A stretch of DNA of 64,000 nt from Pelomyxa schiedti. Lineage: Eukaryota > Evosea > Pelobiontida > Pelomyxidae. A program made the position numbers and the translations under genes. The DNA lies in contig JAHLWZ010000417.1 in assembly GCA_020536535.1 (NCBI GenBank), positions 1,768-65,767 on the forward strand, in the 5' to 3' direction. How positions within the stretch are numbered: the first letter of the stretch is position 1; every line of letters starts with the position of its first letter. The notes beneath the pieces are model-generated. The model searched no databases. It saw only the letters and a program-made list of their open reading frames with translations, and was not told where the DNA came from. Positions 46,350-56,318 of the stretch are shown here, one piece after another.

Positions 46350-48921
46350 ATGAACAAAATGAGGGACGGTTCACCGTACGAGCGGTTGCAACAACGACAC
46401 TACGTGAGTGCGGCAAATCAGTTGTTGGAGGAGTACCGCTTGATAGAACGGGTGAACACGTTGAGGGAGTGCACACCGTCGTTTTTTGTTGTACTTCTGG
46501 AAGTCATGTTTGCCAGGAAACTGCCAGTTCGTTTCTTGGAGTAGTTTTGATTCGTATTAAGAAAATGTCGCAGGACATCATACGAAACCCGGTTTCGGAA
46601 GAGGACTATGTATATAATTCCACTGTACTTATTGACACGTTATCCGTTCATGTGATTTGTCCAACCCCCTCTTGATCAAGTAAACAAAATGCTACAGCAT
46701 AATGTCTGTGAACATCTTCTAAAGTCACGCCAAGGTTCTTGGTGTAGATTTGTCTCACATAGCCCCTGAGTTGTTGGCACACGGTCATCAACAAACTATA
46801 AAAGACCTAATTGAGATATTCGTACAAGTTTCTCAAATTCTCAAAACTGTACCAAGTATTTTTTCCCTCCCTACCACTGCAGCCCACCAAAACAGAAAGG
46901 TCCAACAGAAACTGCCAGTAAGCTGCGGTCAAAGTCTCCCAAAAGAAACTCCCTTATAGCTCAGTCAAGTACACATAACCAGACTAGACATCTTACTCTC
47001 CAACCGCAAGTGGAGCCAAGAAATGATATTCACCACTGCCTGCACGTTACTCCCAAGTCAGAACACAATGCCCAAATACCCCAAGGGAAGCAACCGAAAG
47101 TATCTGTAGTACCAACAACACAAATTAGACAGCGAGAAATCAATGGAATGGAAAACGAGCATCCAATGCAGCCACCAAGCGTCGGAATTCAACCACACGA
47201 GCCACATGAGACCACAGAGTCCCAAGAATACCGCCAACACCCCTCGCCACACCGTCAAGAACGTGGGCACCTCACCTCACATACAACAAAAGAGGAACAA
47301 ACTACAACTGAACAGATTCCGCCCCGATTACCAATTGATTCCTCCCTATCTTACCCTCATCCTTCACACTCCTGTCCCAATTACCATCATGTTGCTTGCC
47401 AAGTCTTACAAACTCAAGTTCCCACTATCTGCAATTTCCACCAAGATAATTTTCATTCGGGCCAACATGGTCATCCCAACAATGTCTGCTCCATTCTAGG
47501 GGATACTGGTATTATTTGCAATTCGGAATGTTCTCCTGTCAAGGGACGAAACTGCACTTCCGCATATGCAAATCAATCTCCAGAGACCATACCAACAAAT
47601 CCGCAAGAATTGGCGCCTCGCCCAAGAGCCACAACACAGTCGGAACAGTCAGACTATAGGTAAGTCTACTTCCCTGTCTCACTCGCACTTAACGAAAGGA
47701 CTAGGAATGATCTGGACCAACTTGCAACTCGAGTGAATCAGCTCATGATTCATAGACTGAAGACCCCATCAACTAAGTCTGTTATATATTCCCAATTATT
47801 CAGATGCTAATAAAACCAGAACTTCCGAGGCAATCGGTTCAAAAGGACCGAGTACTGATGCCGTAATCCCTTCGAAAAAGGAAGTTATTGAACCGTTATC
47901 ACCCAGTGATACTACAACAAATAGTGGAGCTACTAAGCCGAGTACTGGAGAAGCTCCTTGGGAAGGAGAGGAAGATGTAATAAGCCCTTGCACCGGGAGT
48001 AAGCACTCAATTTCCACAGACAGTGACAGACCCTCCTTATGCATATGAGCTTGAGCCAAACTGTACCCAAGTACAGCAAAATAAGAAAGTTATACAAGCA
48101 CTTGAATCATCACAACGCAGACAAACGTTTCATCAGCATATCCAGCGTGAGTTGGATGCTGCTGCTCGTAAGGTTACTTGCCTTTTATCCCCACAATGCT
48201 AACCCTTTTTGAAGAAGGCACAAGATGAGGAAATAAGTCTTTCCCGGGCGAAAAAGCGATACGACCAAGAAGCACGAGTAATGGAGGTTTAAGCAAACAA
48301 TTGTAAACAAAATTGACCCTTCTTTCTCCAGAATCGAATTTCCCGCATCCGAGAAGACCAACAACGGTTTGCCTAAGAAGGGGGCACATCCAAATAAATA
48401 ACCGCGAAATAGGTCCTACAATTCCATGATGGCCCATCAGGAAGCGGTGGCCCAACACAAGTATCACAAAGTGTATGTTCCTAATTTCCGTCCGTTTCTC
48501 AATTGCTTTCCAGTATAAAGGATGCCCTTCAGGAACAACGGGAAATGCTGCATGAAGCTCGTATCCGGTCTCAAGAAGAAGCCATAAGGCATCAGACTGC
48601 TTTCGATTCCAAAGCAGCCAGTAAGCGCAATTTGTATGTACCTTTTTTGCCCAACCTCACTAACAATTTGCAAACAAAAAACAAGTATTACTGACCAGTA
48701 TAGAATGGTAGAAGAAGAAATGGCACAGCAGGCCGCAGATTGCGTGACAGCTCAAAAAGCCCAAACAGAGGTACCAGCATCATTTTCCACAGCAAAAACA
48801 AACCTGTAACAACAAGGTGTTGCGTAAAGTGGAGCAAAAACTCAGAGCCAAGATACAAGAACAACAGAGGCAACTCAACAGTCAAATGCAAGCGCAATTG
48901 CAAGGCAACTTTCTGTTTTAA
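46350..48921 (+). CDS. CEP95: CEP95-like centrosomal protein
   Basis: Exon 1 (46350-46526) encodes YVSAANQLLEEYRLIERV with CTPSFFVVLLEVMF, exon 2 (46574-46651) encodes DIIRNPVSEEDYVYN, and exon 3 (from 46735) encodes VDLSHIAPELLAHG with TIKDLIEIF. This series follows the N-terminal DUF4485/CEP95 (CCDC45) domain closely. The middle (46960-47660) is a disordered Pro/Gln/His-rich stretch. The 3' exons form coiled coils (QDEEISLSRAKKRYDQE; LQEQREMLHEARIRSQEE; KLRAKIQEQQRQLNS) to the stop at 48921. CEP95 is a centrosome and spindle-pole protein in animals. Its presence suggests basal bodies or centrioles in this organism. Borders of the middle exons are not all settled. Confidence 0.85.
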
Positions 48922-49065
48922 ATACTGACAATCAGCGGCAGGGAAGAAGTACGGAACAACAAAAAAAAAATGCTTTCTTCGAAATAACAAACAAAACTCT
49001 CAAATGCTAATTAACACACCGGGTGTTTCGGTCTAGTGGTACAGTGAAGCGCAAGCAACGAGATC

Positions 49066-50325
49066 TCAGGAACATCTAACCGTAAATGCGACACCGCCGT
49101 TGTTGTTACTGTTGTTGTTGGATGTGGTGTGGCTCAGTGGAGGTAGTCTGTTGCGCGTTTCCGGTGGTGTGGTGATGGCGATCGTCGTTTGGGGAGGAGG
49201 GTTGTTGTTGCCGCGGAACCACGGCATAACCAGGCTCTCAAAAGCGCGATGGGGGTTTTTGAGGCTACTGGTTGTTGGCGAAGTTGATTGGTGTGGCTGC
49301 GGCTGCGACCGGGGCCCGGGGGTGCTGAGTCCTGGTGCGTTTGATAGAGGAGAAGTACTTTCTTGGGAGGAATCTCCGTACAGTGTGTGGGGATGATGTG
49401 GAGGGCTGGGCAAATTGCGAGCGAAAACTGTGCGATTGGGGGCTGTGGCTGGGGCTTGCTGCATTGTCCACTTTCTATGCTTGGGCCACAGTGCCATTGG
49501 TTGGGGAATGTTGGAAGGTGGTGAGAGAACAAAACCGGGGGGTGGTGTTGATTGCCCTTTGAAGGATGGGCGTGGTGGTGACATGGTGGATTTGCATGCC
49601 ATTGAGTGATGCTTGATATCGCAAGTCAGAGTTGGTGAAGTGCGACTGGAGCATGATGTTAAATCAGGCGAATCCGGAGTAGGCGGCGGGGCCGGGGGTA
49701 AACCCATAAGAATGCGCACAGGCCCATACAATACGGGGCTTTGAAACTGATTTTGGTAAAACAGGTCACATAACGCAGTGAATTGGACTGACGGCCGTCG
49801 TTTAGTAAAAGCCTTCTCCAATTCCACGAGCTATAAATACCAAGTAAGAATACACGCATTTTGGAGAAGCGGACTTACTCGGTACAGGTACTCAACGAAT
49901 GGGGCACTTTGAGGAACTAACTGCTTAAGGAAAGTCGACGCGGCAGAGAGTTTCCAGCCCATTCCAATCACCATCCACGCAAGTACTACTACTACACTCT
50001 GGTTGAGCCCGGTATCACAAGTGATAACAGTGGGAGGAGACTTCGCCGCGCCGTCGCCGCCGATCACCTTGCTGTCAATAAAATCGAAGCACTGGGGCAG
50101 CACTTCAAACAAGTCCGGAACGCGGACTCTCTTGCCCTTGCATACACCATTTCTCGGCGCCATGTGCACCATCTTGATGCACCGGGAACTGCACTCGGCG
50201 TTCGCGGGCCTCTCTGAGCACAGTCTCAACCACTTCACCCTCTCGTCTGACACATAGAATGGCTTGCAAATGGCTGTACATCCGAGGTACAGCACTCCGT
50301 TAATAACCGGTACGGCCGCTTGCAT
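49066..50325 (-). CDS. Dual-specificity pseudophosphatase 2
   Basis: Exons 50325-49879 and 49830-49066, with a 48-nt intron, encode about 403 residues. It starts MQAAVPVINGVLYLGCTAI, has DLFEVLPQCFDFID and the P-loop VITCDTGLNQSVVVVL. As in its paralogue at 28292-30009, the catalytic Cys and the Gly remain, but the essential Arg is Gln and the preceding His is lost (Thr). The fold should be kept and catalysis lost. The intron falls at the same site in both genes, between EYL-x-x and L-x-E-x-EK. Exon 2 adds a helical start (LEKAFTKRRPSVQFTALCDL) and a Pro-rich, low-complexity tail. This copy lacks the long insertion of paralogue 1. Confidence 0.87.
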
Positions 50326-50650
50326 TTTAGATTTCGATTTTTTTTTTGTTTACCTGTTCTTTGTTGTTTACGCTTTTTTTCTTTTGGTGCTGCCATTCTT
50401 TTTTTTTCGTTGTCCTTGTAGGGTGACAGATTTCATTTCAGTGAGTGGCTTGATCATTATTCTGAAACAATTGGCTTCGAACCATCGGCACCTATATATG
50501 TATGTATCGATAGGGCAAGTTCACTGAAGTGTTGTGCAAAGAGTTCTTCATCACAGAAAAAAAACGATGCATTCAATGAAGGGATCATCATGATGAGATG
50601 GAGGGACGATTTCAATTACGCTAAGGTGAAAAGCACCGTTTCGGGTACGC
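50326..50650. other. Intergenic region between pseudophosphatase 2 and the RING gene
   Basis: A 325-bp stretch between tandem minus-strand genes. A T-run at about 50338-50348 gives the pseudophosphatase transcript an A-rich leader close to its ATG. A bit at 50464-50480 (TTCGAACC) looks like a tRNA T-loop, but no cloverleaf surrounds it. Nothing else is seen. Confidence 0.5.
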
Positions 50651-52707
50651 CTAGGACAACAAGTTCACCACGTTGGCTATGTGTGTATGGCATATCGGGC
50701 ACGAGCTGCAGTGCAAGCTGCATTCACTATAGTAATGTTAATAAGGTGTGGGAACAAAGATACAGACCCGCAGAGTGCAAAGTGCAAACAAGGGTGGCAC
50801 ATGGCTTCACGTCTTCTGATACCACAGGCCATGCAAATGGTGACGCTGACCTCTAGGTCTCGCATCATTGTATCTGTTAATCCACCACTGGTTTCTAGTG
50901 AGGAACTTGTTTGGAGTGGGGGCGGGCTGGTTGAACCTGAGGAAGACGTTGTGAGGTGGGTTTGGGGTGGAGAAGTTACATGCGGAGGAACCTGGGGTGA
51001 GTATGGCGGTGGGAGTGGAGAAGACTGCGAGAGGAGGGGTGGAGTTTGATGAAATGAACTGGGGGACGTTTGCAAATGCTGTTGCGGAGCAGTAGATGGT
51101 GAGTGGAGAAATTGCGGAGAATCTTTTTGTTGTTGGCTTGGGGGAATGGCGTATGGTGAGTGGGAATGTGGGACCACAGTAAAATTAGAGAACTTGATGA
51201 CTTTGTGGTGAGGCGATGTACCCTGACTAAAGAGGGGGTGTGGATACTGCAACACTGTTTGTAGGGGGAAACAGCAGTTCCTTGGATCATCGCGAAAAGG
51301 GTCATCTCCAAACAAATAAGCAAAGGCTCCATTTGGCCAGGTTGAGCTGTACTCCTGTCCACTTGGAGACCAAACTCTCTCTGAAGGGCGGATCCAACAA
51401 AAATACCTAGCACCCCCATCAAACAATTCCTTAATTGAAACAGGTTGAAATCTTCCCTGTTTCCACAGGAGGTCAGTTAAGTCTAATGGCCACGGATGTG
51501 CAGCTCCAAATTCCATCACAGTTGTATATGATTTGTGACTCGTATTAGGCCCGCTTAAGTGGGAAGTGGCCGCTTGTGGGTGCGTTTGTGTACATCCTGT
51601 GCTTCCTGATGCTGCATGCTTGGATCTGTTTGGCTTTCCTATTGTAACTGAGTACAGTACTTGTCCTTGAACGTCAGTATAAACGAAGCCGCCAACAGAT
51701 GCAAATGCGAGAACTGACTCGGACCTCAACGCCTTGCGATTCTTGATTTTGTCAGCGGTGGCTTCAGCTGGAACCCCTGAACTACCGCACATACCGGAGG
51801 AACTTCCTCTACTAGCAAGAAGTCTGGCAAATCCAGGGAGCGGGTAACACCACGCAAACGAAGCAGCTCTCTGCCGGATATGAGGCGGTAGAACGCGAGC
51901 ATGCTCCGTGGTTAGTGCATTCCACGGGGATGTTGATCCCACTGTCCCAACGGCCTCGGAATCCACCCCGGTATTTGATGACATGGAACGGATAGAGTTC
52001 CCGCTTCTTCGAAGCAGCTGCAAGCGAGACAACGATGACACTATCTGCGGAGATTCGGAGCCCCCAGTGGCATCCTTTGGAGAAAACGGCTGCAGAGACT
52101 GCAATAGGCGCCCCACGTCAAGTTCGTATGCACAAATGTCAGGTATGACACTGTGAAACCACACTCCGGCTGGGACAACGTGGAACGGACCAAGTTGGTT
52201 TGGGAACAATGTGCGCCAATCAGGTAATGATGACGTAGGTTGCATTTGCCCCAGTTCCAGTCCCAGTGATCCATCAAGAGACACTGGAGATTCTGACTGT
52301 GATTGGAACTGTGATTGTGAATTAGATTGAGTTTGAGATTGTGACTGCAGTTGTGGTTGTGGTGTGTTGAATGGAAGGGGCTGTTGTGAATGAGGGGGGA
52401 TAGCGGTGCCCAAAGGGAGTTGTGGGAGGGACCTCAGGAGAAGCTGTTGCTGGGCAAAAACCTGATGCTGCACGAGGTTCTGTTGTGCCAGCTGAGCCTG
52501 CGTGGCCTGCAGTTGGTGAGCAAAAGGAGTTTCTGCTACCGGCGATGGCGGCGGCGGCGGTCGTCGCTGTATTGGTTCCAGTATTAGAGACCGCGGTTGT
52601 GGGTAATAAGGAGGGAGTGGTTGCTGTTGGTACGGGAACTGGGGAATAGGGGGAGTTGACTGGACAATAGCAGAGGGATAGAACGGATAAAAATGCTGAG
52701 GGTACAT
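50651..52707 (-). CDS. Proline/glutamine-rich protein with C-terminal RING finger
   Basis: It starts MYPQHFYPFYPS at 52707, the first ATG of the frame. The N-terminal 180 residues are Pro/Gln-rich. The middle has unrecognised but structured-looking sequence (LDVGRLLQSLQPF; SVLAFASVGGFVYTDVQGQV; GAHPWPLDL-like; FDGGARYFCWIRPSERVW; GAFAYLFGDDPFRDDP). A low-complexity stretch follows. The RING begins CMACGIRREAM-like and CHPCLHFALC. A 41-nt intron at about 50752-50712 is needed to finish it as GECS, CSSCPICHTHI, then NVVNLLS and the stop at 50651. It is probably an E3 ubiquitin ligase; the substrate is unknown. Confidence 0.82.
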
Positions 52708-53164
52708 CCGGCGGCCACGAAAGGGGAAAAAAAAGTGGTGTGTTGTGATCAACGTCCAACCTCGATCAATGGTTGGCTTGTTCCCGGTTACATGTCACAA
52801 ATGATGGGAATGTTGTTTGTGTTCGGTTGGATGCCACCCACGTGGTTACTCAGAGGAAGGCCCGAATAGGTTCCTGGGCCCAGGCGAATCATCTGTGTGC
52901 TTTCACAGAAACAAAAACAAATAAAAGAAAGGAAAAACGAACCGAAGAGCAGGTACCCCGCCGGCATCGACCGAACAAAACCGAGATCTGTGCAGTACGC
53001 CACGGGAACCCCAGGACCAGTCACCACAAGATCTCGACAACTTTGTGTGCAGTGAGGACTCCATACTTGTTGCTGCGGATCTTGGTCGCGCGAGATCTGA
53101 TGCTGCTGGTTGTTGTGACGGAATTGGCACGTCTAGAGGTGGTTTTGGGGTGACACGCAGATCA
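52708..53164. other. Divergent intergenic region between the RING and glucokinase genes
   Basis: 457 bp between two head-to-head starts. The plus frame of glucokinase is open upstream to about 53045 without an ATG, so an upstream coding exon is possible but unsupported. No element is recognised. Confidence 0.45.
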
Positions 53165-54912
53165 ATGGGGCGACCCGGATGCAGGAGTGCAGCTGGCACC
53201 CTCGTGGTTGTAAAAATCACCGAGAGGCAACGGCAGGAACAAGAGCGACTTCAGTTGCAATTCACTCAAAACGACCTCTTCTACAACTCTATTTGCAAGC
53301 GGAAGCTTAAGGAACATCGAAAGCATAGAAAAGCGGCTCTCGGTCGCTACTCGTTGCGTGATTTCGTCATTGCGGCACTTGCCATTGTTTTTGCCATGGC
53401 TGTAGTGGGCAGTTTGATGTTTATTGTAATGCGAATGACCAGACTTTCCAGCAACCCCCTAAGTATGGAAGATAGGGTTGTTATAGACAAACTCACATCC
53501 TGGGTTGCTGCCGCCAAGGCAAATAGAACAGTATGTAACATCTTCCCTTGCAACTCTTTCGTAACTGAGTATTAATCTTTCCCAGCCTTTACAATACGTA
53601 ATGGGCGTCGACATTGGCGCTACCAATACACGTGTTGCATTGCAACGTGTTGGGGACTCTGAAGTTGTTATTGTGAAAAAAATTCAAGCTGATCGGGTCA
53701 GCACCCTCATTTCCCAGCTGGAAACAGTCTCGGCTTGGTTGTTACCTCTAGTCAGAGGAATAGGTCCCTTAACTTCTTGCATGGATGCAGCTGGGCCCAT
53801 TTCCCCCAACAGAAAGCAGGTGCACCACCACTAAACATCTGTGGTTTTTTTGATTACAGATAGGTTGAAATCACAAATTGGCCGGATAAAACCGATCGCA
53901 CTCTTAATGTTGATACCATGAACCAAAAGATGTTTCCACCCGGCAAGACCCTTCTGCTCAATGACTTAGAAGCTTGTTGCTATGGTATTCTTGGTCTTAA
54001 TGCTGCGGGTACATTGGGAAATTTCTTTGCTCCTTTGTGGTAAGGATGATTTCCCATTGGTGTACATTAACCGGGGGTAGGGGGCCAAATATGGATACTT
54101 TGCAGCCCTTCCACTGTAAGCAGTCTATTTTTCTTTGCATGCTTACATTTTGCTAGACCTCGTATTAGCAATGGGAACTGGTCTTGGTGTAGGCCTTCTC
54201 CTTCGTATTGGTAACGAGTTCAAAGTAGTGCCAGCAGAAATTGGTCACACTCTCGTAACCAGTTTTGGACCAACACATCCTGAACATGCCACAGATACAG
54301 CTCTGACTGAATGGCTTTCCACTAAACTGTAATTACTGTCTTGTTAGAAATCAAAACTTACCTCAATGTAGGTATATGGGTAGACATGGTATTGAATTTG
54401 AGGATATATGCAGTGGCCGTGGTTTGGAGTGGGCATATGAGTGGGTTATTACCTCACATAATGCAACTGGTCTCGAAACCAGACTCCCAGCAGCTGCAAG
54501 TTGATACTATCCTTTATCCCTTCAATAACTAATATCGGAAAAACAACAACCTTCAGTTGCAGAACGTGGCTCCGCTGAGACCCCTTGCCTTTATGCTCGC
54601 GAAGCCCTTTGGCTACACTACAAATACTTATTTAGGGTTGCTCAGAACACGTGCGTTGGTGTACAAACTAAAGGTGTTATCCTAGCTGGTGATAACCAGG
54701 TTTGCCGTTCCCGAAACAACAAGCAACCAACCTTTCCACTACAGGTTAACAACCACAAATTTGTGCGTTCCAATGTGGCCCAGCTACAAGAGCAGTTTTT
54801 GACCCACCCCAAAAAAGGTTGGCTAAGCGGAATACCCGTTGTCCAACAGGAAACCAAAATCAACGTAAACCTTGTTGGCGCCCTTTATATGGCACAACAA
54901 CATTCACACTAG
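53165..54912 (+). CDS. Glucokinase (bacterial Glk type) with N-terminal membrane anchor
   Basis: Exons 53165-53530, 53586-53819 and 53864-54039 join in frame, and further exons reach the stop at 54912. The N-terminal 120 residues are basic (KLKEHRKHRKAALGRY), then one transmembrane helix (FVIAALAIVFAMAVVGSLMF). The kinase follows: VMGVDIGATNTRVALQR (phosphate 1 loop), DAAGPIS, LLNDLEACCYGI (catalytic Asp), GTGLGVGLLLR, VVPAEIGHTLV and RYMGRHGIEFEDICSGRGL-type sequence. This is the group A glucokinase of bacteria and some protists, not hexokinase. It phosphorylates glucose with ATP to start glycolysis. The membrane anchor is unusual. A small exon near 54106-54120 could not be joined with certainty. 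Confidence 0.88.
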
Positions 54913-55005
54913 CTAGCTGTAACAATCTTTTTCTGTTGAACAAAAATAACATTTTTGGAACAACTTTTTTCGTTTTTTACAACTTTCTGTTCAGCGTCGA
55001 ATGGC

Positions 55006-55760
55006 TCAATACTTGTTGCTGCGGTTGTGGTGTCCTGACGACGTCCTCGGGCGCTTTGAGTCATTTGGGTGAGCCTTTGCCTCCGTTGTTTGTGATCGTT
55101 TGCTGGGGGCATGTGCGTCGTCGTTCTTTGGTTTGCGGTTGTCACTGGAATGCAGCTGTCGTTGCCTCGCAAGCGTGTTGACAGCGAGTTGACGCACCAA
55201 GTCGTAATGTCCCGGCATTGATAATATTTGCAGTATTTGCTTGGCTGATACCCCAATTGTTCTATTGTAAGCTCGTCCCTTTTTTTTTTTTATTTATTCA
55301 ATTGAACATTCGCTCAGCAAGTAGGGACCCATACCCCTCCTGTCTCGAAACTCGTCAGCCTGAACACGTCCACAAAAGAGCGAAAAACTTCCCATTGATC
55401 AGGTGACAGTGGAAATTCTTCGGTTCTAGTCTCCTCCTTATCCACTTCGGCCACAACATCCCCTTGTACGATTTTGGCTATTGCCTCCTTCACCTGTTGT
55501 GTACATGCGGCGTTGCATATGTAAGGCAAAAACGAGTAGATCTATGAATAGGCTCCACTTACCCTGACGATGTCTTGCTGTGTGATACTCTGGGGATGCT
55601 GCCAGTATGGGAGTAAATCTGGTCTTACAAAAGCGGATCTGGCGTTACGGTTCCACGCGTCGATGATGGCCTCACTGGGTACTTGGAAATCAGAAGGAAC
55701 TAAGACGACAGCCGTTGCGGAGGAACTATTGCTAACAAACCCAACCGTGATCTTCACCAT
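55006..55760 (-). CDS. Unrecognised protein with a basic C-terminal tail
   Basis: Three exons. Exon 1 (from 55760) starts MVKITVGFVSNSSSATAV and has FVRPDLLPYWQHPQSI. Exon 2 encodes VKEAIAKIVQGDVVAEVDKE and FPLSPDQWEVFRSFVDVF. Exon 3 encodes ISMPGHYDLVRQLAVN-like helical sequence and then a hydrophilic tail rich in Lys, Arg, Ser and His, ending NRSNKY at 55006. The frame between exons 2 and 3 is not settled. There is no signal peptide or membrane helix. The Lys/Arg tail (DSKRPRTSS) suggests a nuclear protein. The family is not recognised. Confidence 0.6.
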
Positions 55761-56318
55761 CTCTCTTTTACTGTCTTGCTTTGGTTTTTGACATAATTAA
55801 TACGTCTAAGAAAGGGAGTATCCTGTGACATTTGTATTTGCCCGCCACCCATAATGGTGATTACACCTCTCCTGCATCCCATAATGCAGGCCTCTACTTC
55901 TGCTTACAATACTGCCAGGGACTCTCCTGGGAGCCCACACTTTCGCGCCAAATTTTTTAGTTTTGTAAGGAAAAAATTAGAAATTAATTACAATTAAAAA
56001 AAAAGTACAGAAGAGTGGCATTTGGATTTGGAGCGGTGCATTTTGGGAGTTTGGTATTTGGTATTTGGGGATAGAGTGGGAGTACTACTAATTAGCCTCG
56101 TGCTCAGCACCACCCTCACTCAGTGAAGAGGTTCCCCTACAAGCCACCATGATCATTATATTGACAGTTATGACTGAGAGTACTGGCTGCGTGGGCAAGT
56201 TGTGCCCTTTCGTTTTGATACTTCCCGGAAAGAACCACTTTGAAGAAACAACTCGGCTACAACAAGCCCGTGAGAATAAACAGTTTGTTTTTTGAAAATA
56301 ATACACAGCATCAGTCAC
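55761..56318. other. Intergenic region upstream of the basic-tailed gene
   Basis: About 560 bp between two tandem minus-strand genes. It includes the local repeats CCCATAATG (55851 and 55880) and TTTGGTATTTGG (56051). A 76-codon minus-strand frame at 56088-56318 has no recognisable sequence and I do not call it a gene. Confidence 0.45.

Noticed and set aside
50464-50480. tRNA-like T-loop sequence (TTCGAACC)
   Set aside because: No matching acceptor, anticodon or D-arm stems around it on either strand. No other tRNA gene was found in the window.
56088-56318. 76-codon minus-strand open frame
   Set aside because: No recognisable sequence, no supporting splice context, and it sits directly behind the INPP4 stop.
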